From Bacteroides ilei (GTDB lineage: Bacteria; Bacteroidota; Bacteroidia; Bacteroidales; Bacteroidaceae): DNA of 64,000 nucleotides. The stretch lies in assembly GCF_900128495.1 (NCBI RefSeq), contig NZ_LT635801.1, positions 3,370,845 to 3,434,844 on the forward strand. Direction: 5' to 3'. Under the pieces are notes generated by a model. The model was given only the letters and a program-made list of their open reading frames with translations, searched no databases and was not told where the DNA came from. Below are positions 27,388-36,971 of the stretch, piece by piece (position 1 is the stretch's first letter; the number at the start of each line of letters is the position of its first letter). A program made the position numbers and the translations under genes.

Positions 27388-28344
27388 TCAGTAAATGTTG
27401 GAGGGTTCCGGACGGTTAAAGTTGTCGTAATTCCCGTTGATCTGCTTTTCACTATCCGGATTCAGTTCGATGGCCTTTTTCATATCTTCTATCGAACCGT
27501 CTTTGTCTCCTCTCAACAGCCGGGCACGTCCGCGTTCCTGGTAGAGGTGCGGATTTTGTGGCATAAGTTCCAGGGCTTCCGTATAGAGTTCAGTAGCCTG
27601 GCCGAACTTTTTCTGTTCGATGAGCATTTCCCCTTTCAGCAGATAGGCTTTTTCATTGAACGGATTGATTTCCATAATGCGTTCGAAACAGCTGTATGCT
27701 TCTTCAATTTGTCCGTTGGCTGCCAGAATCTTTCCTTTCAGGATGAGAGCATCTTCTTCTTCGGGAGCAGTATTCTGCGCCAGGATAGCCTCGATATCTT
27801 CCATTGCGTCTTTAGCCTGCCTCATGTTCCAAAGTACTTCGGCACGGAGCAGATAAGCTGATGTGTAGTTTTCTTTACTCTGAATGGCTTTTGTAAGCAT
27901 GACAATGGCTTGGATGTCATTGTGCATGGCATGGGCGGCTTTGCCGGCCAGGTAATAGGCTTCCGCATTCTTGTCATCCAGCTGCAGTGCCTTCTGGCAT
28001 GCGTTGTCCATACTTTCATAGTCTTCCTGCATGTAGCACAGATTGGCCAGCGTAAGGAAGGCATTGATGTTTTCCGGATCTTTTTCTGTCAGTTTGTCGA
28101 GTGTAATCCGGGCGTCTTCGATGCGGTCGGAGGCCGCATAGGCCGCTGCGAGTAACTGCATGGTTTCTGTATCTTCGTTGAGGGCAAGTGCCTGTTCGAA
28201 GCACTTGATCGCATACGGAAGCTGATGCATGTTACGGGCACGGATTCCGTCGTATTTCAATATGTCGAAATTCTTTTTTTCCTGTCTGGACTGTTGTTCC
28301 TTTTGTGGTTCCTTACTGCCGAACAGGGATGATAATAAACCCAT
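27388..28344 (-). CDS. Tetratricopeptide-repeat protein
   Basis: A 318-residue protein made of about seven TPR units in series (for example YEGNAEAYYLAGKAAHAMHN-like, AYLLRAEVLWNMRQAKDAM, AYLLKGEMLIEQKKFGQA, PHLYQERGRARLLRGDKDGS). It starts MGLLSSLFGSKEPQ, with no signal peptide, so it is cytoplasmic. TPR arrays are protein-interaction scaffolds; no partner is evident. It is monocistronic. Confidence 0.85.
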   Translation of the reverse strand: MGLLSSLFGSKEPQKEQQSRQEKKNFDILKYDGIRARNMHQLPYAIKCFEQALALNEDTETMQLLAAAYAASDRIEDARITLDKLTEKDPENINAFLTLANLCYMQEDYESMDNACQKALQLDDKNAEAYYLAGKAAHAMHNDIQAIVMLTKAIQSKENYTSAYLLRAEVLWNMRQAKDAMEDIEAILAQNTAPEEEDALILKGKILAANGQIEEAYSCFERIMEINPFNEKAYLLKGEMLIEQKKFGQATELYTEALELMPQNPHLYQERGRARLLRGDKDGSIEDMKKAIELNPDSEKQINGNYDNFNRPEPSNIY

Positions 28345-28427
28345 AATAGAATGTTTGAATAGTTAACTGTCTGCAAAGATAAACAGAAAAATCAAGGGTA
28401 TTGCTCTGTTTGCTTAAAAGAAATTAG

Positions 28428-28435
28428 TATGTTTG
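28428..28435 (+). promoter_or_regulatory. -7 promoter element before the 28469 gene
   Basis: TATGTTTG matches TAnnTTTG and lies 33 bases before the ATG. A TTTG at 28409-28412 gives a 15-base spacing, somewhat short. Confidence 0.5.
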
Positions 28436-28468
28436 CACAAAAGAACAAGAATAGAAAAACTGGAATAT

Positions 28469-29170
28469 ATGAAGAAGATTTTGTTTTTTGCCGTACTTCT
28501 GCTGGCTTGTAGTTCCATAAAGGCCCAGTATTTCTGTACCACGGAAGGTACTCAGTTGCAGTATGTAAATTATGATGATGCCGGGCAGAGTGTTTCGAAC
28601 GAGACCATGACCGTGAGGAATGTAGTCCGCCATGATAATGTGACCGCACAATATATATCCAAAATTGTCAATACGAATTCGAAAGTAAGCTATACTCTGT
28701 TTGACTGGAGCTATGACGGTTTTCAGACTGTATGTCGGGAAGACCTGCTGTATGGTCCTTATATAGAATCGGATCTGGATCCGGCCAAATATGACAATAC
28801 CGCCCGGAAGGTGATGGAGGATGAACGCAAATTCAAGGGGGATAACTCCTTTGTTATAAAGGATGACGCGAAAGGTGGAGAATCCATGCCCGACCGTTCT
28901 TATTCCCTTATCCAGAATCTGCTGAAGAATGATGTGAACATTTCGGGGGCTGCCTATATGGGGAATGAGACCGTGAGTACAACTGCAGGCAAGTTTACCG
29001 ACTGTATCAAGATTTCTTATCTGAAACGGACGAAGATTGTATTGAAAAGCCAGACAGTCCGTGTCACCGAATGGTATGCGAAAGGAGTGGGTCTGGTCAA
29101 GTCGGAATCGTTCGACACAAAGGGAAAGTCGTACGGGAAGACGATTCTTGTCAAGATTGTAAAACCATAA
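28469..29170 (+). CDS. Secreted protein, DUF3108/TapB-like
   Basis: A 233-residue exported protein. The start is set at MKKILFFAVLLLACSS, because a longer frame from 28433 would place 12 charged residues before the signal peptide. The signal ends near SIKAQ. The mature chain has the beta-rich repeats seen in DUF3108-type periplasmic proteins (FCTTEGTQLQYVNYDDAG, AGKFTDCIKISYLK, VTEWYAKGVGLVKSESFD). The last motif (W-Y-x-x-G-V-G-L-V-K) is the most recognisable. Function unknown. Confidence 0.6.
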   Translation: MKKILFFAVLLLACSSIKAQYFCTTEGTQLQYVNYDDAGQSVSNETMTVRNVVRHDNVTAQYISKIVNTNSKVSYTLFDWSYDGFQTVCREDLLYGPYIESDLDPAKYDNTARKVMEDERKFKGDNSFVIKDDAKGGESMPDRSYSLIQNLLKNDVNISGAAYMGNETVSTTAGKFTDCIKISYLKRTKIVLKSQTVRVTEWYAKGVGLVKSESFDTKGKSYGKTILVKIVKP

Positions 29171-29223
29171 ATATTGGGTATTCTGATGATTGTAGGGCGT
29201 GAGCCTGATAAATCGGTTGGTTC

Positions 29224-30120
29224 ATGAAAGAAGCTTTTTTCAAACTCCATCTTTCTGTCTTGCTGGCAGGAGGGACAGGAGTGTTCGGACGTTTGATAAC
29301 GTTGAATGAAGGTTTGCTGGTGTGGTACAGGATGCTGCTGGCCACTGTGATGTTCTTTTTCATATTGCTTGTGCTGAAGAAGCTGCACAAGGTTTCATTC
29401 AAGGATATTCTTCGGATTTCGGGTGTGGGGATACTGTTGGCCATACATTGGTTGTTTTTCTATGGAAGCATCAAGGCTTCCAATGTCTCTATCGGTGTAG
29501 TGTGTCTTTCATTGATGAGTATCTTTACAGTTATATTCGAATATCTCATCGACCGTTATCGGGTATCGTATAAGGAAATCCTTTTCAGTGTGATAGGGGT
29601 ATTGGGTATTGTACTGATCTTCCATTTTGATACCCGTTACCGCCTGGGGATTTTCCTGGGGGTTATTTCGTCGGCTATGGCCTCCTTGTTTACAATCAGC
29701 AACAAGAAGGTTTCGGCAGGTTTCCCCTCCAGTACCATGCTGCTGTATGAAATGTTGGGAGGATTTGTAGGGCTTTCTCTTTTCCTGCCGTTTTATCTGA
29801 AGTATTTTCCGGTACCGACCATACTTCCTTCCATGACCGATTTTATTTATCTGCTGGTTTTTGTTTCGGTATGTACGGTATGGCTCTATATTCTGCAGAT
29901 ACAGGTATTGAAGAAGGTTTCGGCTTTTACGGTGAACCTTACTTACAATCTGGAACCTATTTACAGCATTATTCTGGCTATGATTATCTTCCATGAGGCG
30001 AAAGACTTGAATTTCAGTTTTTATGCAGGGTTGGGGATGATTGTCTTTTCGGTTGTACTGCAGACGTTGAATGTAATCCGTAATGTACGTAAGGTAAAGA
30101 AGAAAGGTGACGCTGTATGA
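29224..30120 (+). CDS. EamA/DMT-family permease
   Basis: A 298-residue integral membrane protein with ten hydrophobic helices in two halves, each an EamA domain (ILLAIHWLFFYGSIKASNVSIG in the first, AFTVNLTYNLEPIYSIILAMIIF in the second). EamA transporters export or import small metabolites such as amino acids. The substrate is unknown. Its stop overlaps the start of the MoxR gene (ATGA at 30117). Confidence 0.88.
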   Translation: MKEAFFKLHLSVLLAGGTGVFGRLITLNEGLLVWYRMLLATVMFFFILLVLKKLHKVSFKDILRISGVGILLAIHWLFFYGSIKASNVSIGVVCLSLMSIFTVIFEYLIDRYRVSYKEILFSVIGVLGIVLIFHFDTRYRLGIFLGVISSAMASLFTISNKKVSAGFPSSTMLLYEMLGGFVGLSLFLPFYLKYFPVPTILPSMTDFIYLLVFVSVCTVWLYILQIQVLKKVSAFTVNLTYNLEPIYSIILAMIIFHEAKDLNFSFYAGLGMIVFSVVLQTLNVIRNVRKVKKKGDAV

Positions 30121-31757
30121 AAGATGGTCTGAAAGAGCGTATCGGGTGTTTGTTGGAACGGCTGAACGAACGTGTGTTCGGTAAGGAACATGTCATAGCG
30201 TTGACGTTGCTTTCGGCGGTTGCCGGTGAAAGTATTTTCCTGCTGGGTCCTCCGGGGGTGGCGAAGAGTATGGTGGCCCGACGCCTGAAGCTTGCATTCC
30301 GTCGGCGTGTGTCATTTGATTACCTGATGTCGCGTTTCAGTACGCCCGACGAGATTTTCGGTCCTGTTTCCATTTCCAGATTGAAGAATGAAGACCGTTT
30401 TGAACGGGTGACTGACGGGTATCTTCCGTCGGCTACCGTTGTTTTCCTGGATGAAATATGGAAGGCGGGGCCGGCTATACAGAATGCCCTGCTGACGGTT
30501 ATCAATGAAAAGATATACAGAAACGGCAGTTTTGTGATGCATGTTCCGTTGAAGGGACTGGTTGCCGCTTCGAATGAATTGCCTGCGTCGGGTCAGGGGC
30601 TGGAAGCTTTGTGGGACCGTTTCCTGCTGCGTGTATCCGTTGAAGGAGTGGAAGATATCGCTGATTTTGACCGGATGGTCACTTCTTCCGACGAGAGTGA
30701 GCCGGAAGTGGGGGAGAATCTGGCTATAGGAGATGATGAGTTTGACAGATGGCAGGAAGAGATATGTAGGATAAAGATACATTATTCGATACTGGACGTG
30801 ATCCATACACTGAAAGAAAAGATAGAAGAGTATAACCGGCAGCTTGACGATGACGGGACAGCATCGTCGCCATTGTATGTTTCCGACCGCAGATGGAAAA
30901 AACTGGTGAAGGTGTTGCGGACATCCGCTTTTCTCAACGGACAGGATGAAGTACATCTTTCCGATTGTCTGTTGTTGTCGTATGGTTTGTGGAATGAACT
31001 GGGGCAAATGAAGATGGTAGACGAAATGGTGCGTTCGGCTGTCGGTCAGAGTGTAGACGGATACCTGCTCGGACTGAAAGATATAGACCGTGATCTGGAT
31101 TTCTTGAAAGGGGAACTTTCGTCCAGTGCCGCAATCCGTGAAAATCAGGATCCAGGGCTGCAACTGGTAGACAGTTACTATTACCAGATAGAACGGGTAC
31201 GTCTGGCCGGAAAACTATTGATGTTTGCCTCCGATTACCAGTCGCTCGATGATACGGGAAAACTTTTTTACCTGCATAAGGATAAATATAAGACTCAATG
31301 TTATATATTGAAGAAATATGATCTGTCCATGCGCAACAAGGTTCCTCAGAAAAATATTTATTCATTGAAGAAAGGACGTCGGTCTGTCTTGATTAACGGG
31401 TATGAATATCCGTTGCTCTGTACACCGGACTGCCTTCCGTTGCCAGCGGTTGAAGCCGACCGGACGGAAGATGTTTCCGTTCATTTCCATAGTCTGGAGG
31501 AACGGATTTCCCGGACGGAGAATGACAGCAGGGAGTTGCTTGAACGGGAAGTCCTTTATAGCGGACAACACCTGTTCCTGAATGAGGAGCAGCGTGGTTG
31601 GATAAACGGAATGTTGCGTCATCGGCAAGCTGATATAGTGCAATATAGGAACGAATTGAATGAATTGAGACATGCATACCGGAAAGAGAAAGAGGAATAT
31701 CCGACTGAAGGAACTGAAAACGATCTATTTGGAGGAACTTCGTCGCCGATGCTTTAA
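30117..31757 (+). CDS. ravA: MoxR/RavA-type AAA+ ATPase
   Basis: A 546-residue AAA+ protein. Walker A is GPPGVAKS (residues 44-51), Walker B is VVFLDEIWKAGP, and sensor motifs lie in LVAASNELPASGQGLEALWDRFLLRV. The C-terminal half is long and helical, as in RavA. RavA-type ATPases are chaperone-like and work with a von Willebrand factor A protein (ViaA), encoded immediately downstream and overlapping this gene by 86 bases. In E. coli the pair modulates respiratory and stress functions; the target here is unknown. Confidence 0.88.
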   Translation: MKDGLKERIGCLLERLNERVFGKEHVIALTLLSAVAGESIFLLGPPGVAKSMVARRLKLAFRRRVSFDYLMSRFSTPDEIFGPVSISRLKNEDRFERVTDGYLPSATVVFLDEIWKAGPAIQNALLTVINEKIYRNGSFVMHVPLKGLVAASNELPASGQGLEALWDRFLLRVSVEGVEDIADFDRMVTSSDESEPEVGENLAIGDDEFDRWQEEICRIKIHYSILDVIHTLKEKIEEYNRQLDDDGTASSPLYVSDRRWKKLVKVLRTSAFLNGQDEVHLSDCLLLSYGLWNELGQMKMVDEMVRSAVGQSVDGYLLGLKDIDRDLDFLKGELSSSAAIRENQDPGLQLVDSYYYQIERVRLAGKLLMFASDYQSLDDTGKLFYLHKDKYKTQCYILKKYDLSMRNKVPQKNIYSLKKGRRSVLINGYEYPLLCTPDCLPLPAVEADRTEDVSVHFHSLEERISRTENDSRELLEREVLYSGQHLFLNEEQRGWINGMLRHRQADIVQYRNELNELRHAYRKEKEEYPTEGTENDLFGGTSSPML

Positions 31758-33048
31758 GCATTTGGAAGGAGCCTTACAGGAACGTACAGTCTTGCCGGGG
31801 GAGCTGGAGAAAGAGATCTGGAGTTATTATCGGAAGACGTCTCCTTCACTGCAGGAATTCTACTCCCGCTATACACCGGAATGGGAGTCTTTTTACGAGC
31901 ATGAGTCATTGCTTCCTTCCGATTTCCTTGACTTTCTGTACCGGATGCAACCGATTTTCGGCAGACGCTATTCCTTACTGGAACTGGATGTAGCTTATTA
32001 TATAGGGGAACTGGAGCGGTTTCCGCTGATGAGTGCTGAACGGAAACGGATTCAGGAACTTTTCCTCGACAAGTGGTACAGGCTGCTTACGGCAAAGGAG
32101 TTCGATTATCAGTATCATCATATAGAGACTCTTTGTGACGGTTTCCAGGTGTTGGATAAGGAGTATGGTCTGAAAACCGGTTCGGGCCTTACCGGCTCAC
32201 GTATCCAATGGCTTTTGTTGAACCATCCACAGCTGTACCGCCAGGTTGTACCTTATGAGAAAGTCATGGAGAGAAACCGCCATATCAAGGAGCTTGTCCG
32301 TGTCTTGGGTAAACGGGGAAAAGGAAAGCCGGAACGGTTTGATTCATTGTCGGGGATACAGAGGGAAGAATTGGTTCACCAGACAGTACACAGTGATATC
32401 GAGGGCATCACTTTGGGTGACGACCTGAACCATCTGTTGCCTCTGGAGTATTGTTACCTGACGGATGATTCGTTTTATCCGGCATTTGTACAGCGGTATG
32501 TAGAGAAACGTCTGCAGGTATTCGATTGCCGTTCTCAGGAAGAGCAGTCTGCCGCATTACCCGGAAAAAAGCGGGTGAGCGGCCAAGGTCCTTTTATCGT
32601 TTGCCTGGATACTTCCGGATCCATGCAAGGGAAACGTGAGATTCTGGCCAAATCGGCTTTGCTGGCTGTAGCCAGGTTGACGGAGCGTACCCGGCGCAAA
32701 TGCTATATCATTAATTTTGCTGAGGATATACATGCGTTGTTAGTCAAGGACCTGAAAGCCGACCTGCCCTTGCTGGTCGATTTCCTGAACCACCGTTTTG
32801 ACGGGGGAACCAATATCGGTCCGGCTCTTGATGAAGCCATACGGATAGTACGGAGCAACGGGTGGCAGGATTCGGATATAGTGATGATTTCCGATTTTGA
32901 AATGCCTCCTGCCCCGGAGGAACTGATGAGGCAGATACTGGCTCTGAAGCATTGTGGCACATCATTCTATGCCTTGGTGTTCGGAACTACGCCTGAAATG
33001 GATTATCTGAATATCTGTGATCGTATGTGGAATATGGAAATACCTTAA
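31672..33048 (+). CDS. viaA: VWA-domain protein, ViaA-like partner of the MoxR ATPase
   Basis: A 458-residue protein. The C-terminal VWA domain has the complete MIDAS motif DTSGSM, plus FDGGTNIGPAL and ISDFEMP. The N-terminal ~280 residues are helical, as in ViaA. The chosen ATG lies 86 bases inside the upstream gene. Later in-frame starts are weak (a TTG about 20 codons on), so the true start is uncertain. Its stop overlaps that of the convergent recQ by 3 bases. Confidence 0.82.
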   Translation: MHTGKRKRNIRLKELKTIYLEELRRRCFKHLEGALQERTVLPGELEKEIWSYYRKTSPSLQEFYSRYTPEWESFYEHESLLPSDFLDFLYRMQPIFGRRYSLLELDVAYYIGELERFPLMSAERKRIQELFLDKWYRLLTAKEFDYQYHHIETLCDGFQVLDKEYGLKTGSGLTGSRIQWLLLNHPQLYRQVVPYEKVMERNRHIKELVRVLGKRGKGKPERFDSLSGIQREELVHQTVHSDIEGITLGDDLNHLLPLEYCYLTDDSFYPAFVQRYVEKRLQVFDCRSQEEQSAALPGKKRVSGQGPFIVCLDTSGSMQGKREILAKSALLAVARLTERTRRKCYIINFAEDIHALLVKDLKADLPLLVDFLNHRFDGGTNIGPALDEAIRIVRSNGWQDSDIVMISDFEMPPAPEELMRQILALKHCGTSFYALVFGTTPEMDYLNICDRMWNMEIP

Positions 33049-34946
33049 CTTTTCAGATAAAGGGATCCGTTTTTCTGTACAATCTCTTCTTCTGAGAGGA
33101 GGAAAGCAAATACTTTTTCCGTTTTGCTTTGTTCGAAATCCAGTCCGTTGATCAGGTCGTGAGGATTTCGTGGAGATTCTTTCAACCTGTTAACCAGTAT
33201 TTCACGGATTTCTTCGAACTCTCCTTGCTTCAGACCCGATTCATGTTTCTGGAGGCATACGTCACATTGTCCGCAATTATGTCCGTTCTTCTCTCCGAAA
33301 TAGCGTAATAACATGCGGCTTCGGCACACATGGTCACTGTCGGCATATTCCAGCATGGCCTTGATCCGGCGTTCATAGCTGGCTTTTCGGTCTTCATAGA
33401 CTTCCTTGCTGAAATGGAGGCGGTCGGTTTCCTGCCTTTCACGGGTGTAGACGATGTAGGGGGTCTTTTTCCCGGGTATATAATGAAGAATATTCTGACG
33501 GGTTAATGATATCAGACATTCGTATACTTGCTGACGGGTAAGTCCGCTCCGTTGTGCCAGCAGGTCTTCATTGATGTATGCGTAATCACTGAACACGCCG
33601 GTATAGGAACGCAATATGATACGTAGCAGTTTTTCGGTGTCGGGACTGCCTTCGTTGATGCGGTAAAGTTCGTCACGCCGTAATGTAAACATCAGTCGGG
33701 AGTTGTTGTCCTGCTCGTCGGTATATTCCAGGTAACCGGCGCGTGTCAGAATTTTCAAGGCACTGTCTACCTGTACCGGAAAATGTTTGAAATTGTGACA
33801 GAATTCATCTATGTTGAACGCATAGGTGCGTCCCAATCCGTCTCCCATAGCCATCTGGTAGTAAAAATTGATGTGCTCATAGACCTGCCGGATGTATTCT
33901 TTTTCGGGGAAAGTGTCAGCCAATCTTTTTTTCAGGATTGTCTTGTCACTCCGGGCGTAGAGGAGTACGGCGTAAGATTTCAGGCCGTCACGGCCGGCTC
34001 TTCCCGCTTCCTGGAAGTAGGCTTCGGGAGAATCGGGGAAGTCGATATGTACAACCAGGCGTACATCGGGCTTGTCGATACCCATACCAAATGCATTGGT
34101 AGCGACCATTACCCGGGATTCGCCGGTCGACCAGCTTTTCTGCCGCTGGTCTTTCGTATCGTTGGTTAGTCCGGCATGATAGAATGTTGCCGTGATTCCT
34201 TCCTGATTCAGATACTGGCATATTTCTTTGGTCCGCTTGCGGTTACGTGTATAGACAATGGCGGAACCGCTTACGTGATTCAGAATATGAAGCAATTCTT
34301 CCTGTTTGTTTTCGGTTCGACGGACAATATACGCCAGATTTTTCCGTTCAAAACTCATCCTGAATACATTTTCCTTCTGGAAAGCCAGCCGTTGCTGTAT
34401 GTCTGTGACAACTTCCGGAGTAGCTGTAGCTGTCAGTGCCAGTACAGGTATGCCGGGAAGTAGTTTACGGATGTCGGCAATCTTCAGGTAAGCCGGCCGG
34501 AAATCGTATCCCCATTGTGAAATACAATGTGATTCATCGACCGTAATCATACTTACCTTCATGCTCTTGAGCTTGATACGGAACATTTCGGTATCAAGTC
34601 TTTCGGGAGAGATATAAAGGAATTTGTAGTCTCCGAAAATGCAATTCTCAAAGGCTGTCAGGATTTCCTCCTTCGTCATTCCGGAATAGACCGCTACCGC
34701 TTTGATCCCTCTTTTTTTCAGGTTCTGGACCTGGTCTTTCATCAAGGCAATCAGCGGTGTGATGACCAGGCACAGTCCTTCATGGGCAAGTGCCGGAACC
34801 TGGAATGTTATGGACTTTCCTCCTCCTGTAGGCATAAGTCCCAAGGTGTCCTTCCCGCTTCCGATACTGTTGATAATATCTTCCTGAATGCCTCGGAAAC
34901 TGTCGTATCCCCAATATTGTTTCAGTATGCTGAGATAGTCGGTCAT
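33045..34946 (-). CDS. recQ: ATP-dependent DNA helicase RecQ
   Basis: A 633-residue RecQ. The start is placed at MTDYLSILKQYWGYDSFR, because the longer frame from 34985 adds 13 residues that family members lack. Walker A is MPTGGGKS (residues 38-45), motif II DESHCISQWGYDFRP, and the zinc-binding region has CRSRMLLRYFGEKNGHNCGQCDVC. The RQC winged helix follows, and the C-terminal part looks like a short WH extension; a full HRDC domain is not obvious. It unwinds DNA with 3'-5' polarity in recombination and replication repair. RecJ is encoded just upstream. Confidence 0.93.
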   Translation of the reverse strand: MTDYLSILKQYWGYDSFRGIQEDIINSIGSGKDTLGLMPTGGGKSITFQVPALAHEGLCLVITPLIALMKDQVQNLKKRGIKAVAVYSGMTKEEILTAFENCIFGDYKFLYISPERLDTEMFRIKLKSMKVSMITVDESHCISQWGYDFRPAYLKIADIRKLLPGIPVLALTATATPEVVTDIQQRLAFQKENVFRMSFERKNLAYIVRRTENKQEELLHILNHVSGSAIVYTRNRKRTKEICQYLNQEGITATFYHAGLTNDTKDQRQKSWSTGESRVMVATNAFGMGIDKPDVRLVVHIDFPDSPEAYFQEAGRAGRDGLKSYAVLLYARSDKTILKKRLADTFPEKEYIRQVYEHINFYYQMAMGDGLGRTYAFNIDEFCHNFKHFPVQVDSALKILTRAGYLEYTDEQDNNSRLMFTLRRDELYRINEGSPDTEKLLRIILRSYTGVFSDYAYINEDLLAQRSGLTRQQVYECLISLTRQNILHYIPGKKTPYIVYTRERQETDRLHFSKEVYEDRKASYERRIKAMLEYADSDHVCRSRMLLRYFGEKNGHNCGQCDVCLQKHESGLKQGEFEEIREILVNRLKESPRNPHDLINGLDFEQSKTEKVFAFLLSEEEIVQKNGSLYLKS

Positions 34947-34959
34947 ATAGATGGTTTTC

Positions 34960-35011
34960 GGATAAATAAAGAAACGGAGGAACAATATTACCGTGAATGA
35001 TTGTTTCTCCG
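34960..35011 (-). terminator. Hairpin between recJ and recQ
   Basis: On the minus strand a 12-bp stem with one wobble (arms at 34975-34986 and 35000-35011) is followed by a T-rich run. It could reduce read-through from recJ into recQ. Confidence 0.55.
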
Positions 35012-35027
35012 CTTGAGATATCTTGCT

Positions 35028-36749
35028 TTAGTGTCTGCTCGGTTTTATGTCTTCTATCTGTAACTGGATTTCCCCTCGTTTGTGAGTATTTTCTTCGATG
35101 GTATAGCAGATATTGAAAGACTGTTTGGTCTTGATATATCGGACTTGCGAGCTTTGTCCGAAAGCTATACCGTTCATTACATTGTTCGACTTGTTGTCCA
35201 CCAGTTCCAGTTTGATGTGCTCCTGATCCCGGCCTACGACCTTACTTGTCCCATAATCGTAAACGTTCAGGGTTGCAAAAACCGGTTTCGGATTATCAGG
35301 CCCGAACGGATTGAACTTTTTCAGGTCGAAGAAGAATTTCGGAGTGATGTCCCTGAAATCCAGTTGGGCATTGATATCAATTGTTGCACTGGTCTGTTCA
35401 GGGAGTATATGGTTGGTTACATATTCTTCAAACCTACGTGCGAATTCCGGTACATTTTCTATTTTCATGGAAAGGCCGGCAGCATAAGTGTGTCCACCGA
35501 AATTTTCCAGCAGATCACGGCAATATTCGATAGCCTTGTATACATCAAATCCGGATACTGATCGGGCCGATCCTGTTGCCAGGTTGTCTGTGCGTGTCAG
35601 GACTACGGCCGGACGATAATAGATTTCAGTCAGTCGGGATGCTACGATACCGATTACTCCTTTGTGCCAGGCTTCATTGTACAATACTACCGAACGGCGT
35701 TCCGAAAGATTGTCCAGTTGCTCTACAATCTTGTTGGCTTCTTCGGTCATGCTCTTGTCGAGGTCCTTACGGGTTTCATTGTATTGGTTGATCTGGTTGC
35801 TTTTTTCCAGAGCCGAATGGAAGTCCTTTTCTATCAGCAGGTCGACTGCTTCCTTTCCATTCTGGATACGTCCGGACGCATTGATGCGCGGACCTATCTT
35901 GAATACAATATCACTCATGCTTATTTCCCGGTCCGACAATCCACATACATCAATGATGGCCTTCAGTCCGATACTCGGATTTGAGTTCAGCTGCTTCAGT
36001 CCATGATAGGCCAGGATACGGTTTTCTCCCATAATAGGGACAATATCGGATGCTATACTCACGGCCACCAGATCCAATAGGGGAGTGAGCTGATGGAATT
36101 CGATGCCGTTGTTCATGGCAAAAGCCTGCATGAACTTGAAACCGACTCCACATCCTGAGAGATGATTGTAGGGGTATATTGAATCGAAACGTTTCGGGTT
36201 CATGATCGCAACGGCCGGTGGTAATACATCATCGGGAACATGATGGTCACAGATGATGAAATCGATTCCTTTTTCTTTTGCATAGGCAATCTCTTCCACA
36301 GCCTTGATTCCACAATCGAGCACGATAACCAGTTTGACTCCGGTTTCGTAGGCATAGTCTATTCCCTTTTTTGAAACTCCATATCCTTCGGTATAGCGGT
36401 CGGGAATATAGTATTCGATATTCGAATAGAACTGTTGAAGAAACTTGTAGACCAATGCGACGGCAGTTGTTCCGTCCACGTCATAGTCTCCGTAAACCAG
36501 AATACGTTCTTTCCTTCCCATAGCCTTATTGAGACGGTCTACTGCGATGTCCATGTCCTTCATCAGGAACGGATCATGCAACTCACTCAGCTGGGGACGG
36601 AAGAAGCGCTTCGCTTCGGCTGCAGTCGTGATTCCTCTTTCCTGCAGTAAGCGGCAAAGTATAGGGCTGATTCCTATTTCCTTAGCCAGGGCCCTGGCTG
36701 CTTCTCGTTGTTCTAGTGTAGGAGGTTGATAATTCCATTTGTAGTTCAT
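35028..36749 (-). CDS. recJ: Single-stranded-DNA exonuclease RecJ
   Basis: A 573-residue DHH-superfamily 5'-3' exonuclease. Catalytic motifs are ILVYGDYDVDGTTA (motif I), VIVLDCGIKAVEE (II), FIICDHHVPDD (III, DHH) and the downstream NHLSGCGVGFKF. The DHHA1 domain carries the GGHTYAAGLS substrate motif. The length is typical. RecJ with the adjacent RecQ is the processing pair of the RecF pathway. The C-terminal OB-like region ends the protein. Confidence 0.93.
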   Translation of the reverse strand: MNYKWNYQPPTLEQREAARALAKEIGISPILCRLLQERGITTAAEAKRFFRPQLSELHDPFLMKDMDIAVDRLNKAMGRKERILVYGDYDVDGTTAVALVYKFLQQFYSNIEYYIPDRYTEGYGVSKKGIDYAYETGVKLVIVLDCGIKAVEEIAYAKEKGIDFIICDHHVPDDVLPPAVAIMNPKRFDSIYPYNHLSGCGVGFKFMQAFAMNNGIEFHQLTPLLDLVAVSIASDIVPIMGENRILAYHGLKQLNSNPSIGLKAIIDVCGLSDREISMSDIVFKIGPRINASGRIQNGKEAVDLLIEKDFHSALEKSNQINQYNETRKDLDKSMTEEANKIVEQLDNLSERRSVVLYNEAWHKGVIGIVASRLTEIYYRPAVVLTRTDNLATGSARSVSGFDVYKAIEYCRDLLENFGGHTYAAGLSMKIENVPEFARRFEEYVTNHILPEQTSATIDINAQLDFRDITPKFFFDLKKFNPFGPDNPKPVFATLNVYDYGTSKVVGRDQEHIKLELVDNKSNNVMNGIAFGQSSQVRYIKTKQSFNICYTIEENTHKRGEIQLQIEDIKPSRH

Positions 36750-36900
36750 TATATTATTTTTTTCTTTTTTCTGAATCTCCGGAAGTGCCCGGCGTTTTGT
36801 ACATATTTTTGTATCTCTTACGTTGAGGCGGGCACCTATTACCCTAACTTAAATAAAAGTCAAGGTTATTCAATTCGTAAAGTTAGGAAAAAAGAAAGAA

Positions 36901-36945
36901 AAAAGCGGTTAATCCCTTATTTATTTTTCGGAATTAACCGCTTTT
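36901..36945 (-). terminator. Terminator after the C1 peptidase gene
   Basis: A perfect 13-bp stem (AAAAGCGGTTAAT and its complement, 19-base loop) flanked by A/T runs. It lies just after the stop of the peptidase on the minus strand and could also work on the plus strand. The 36750-36900 gap otherwise shows no gene. Confidence 0.8.
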
Positions 36946-36971
36946 GTGTATGAAATACCTGAGGTATAAAA

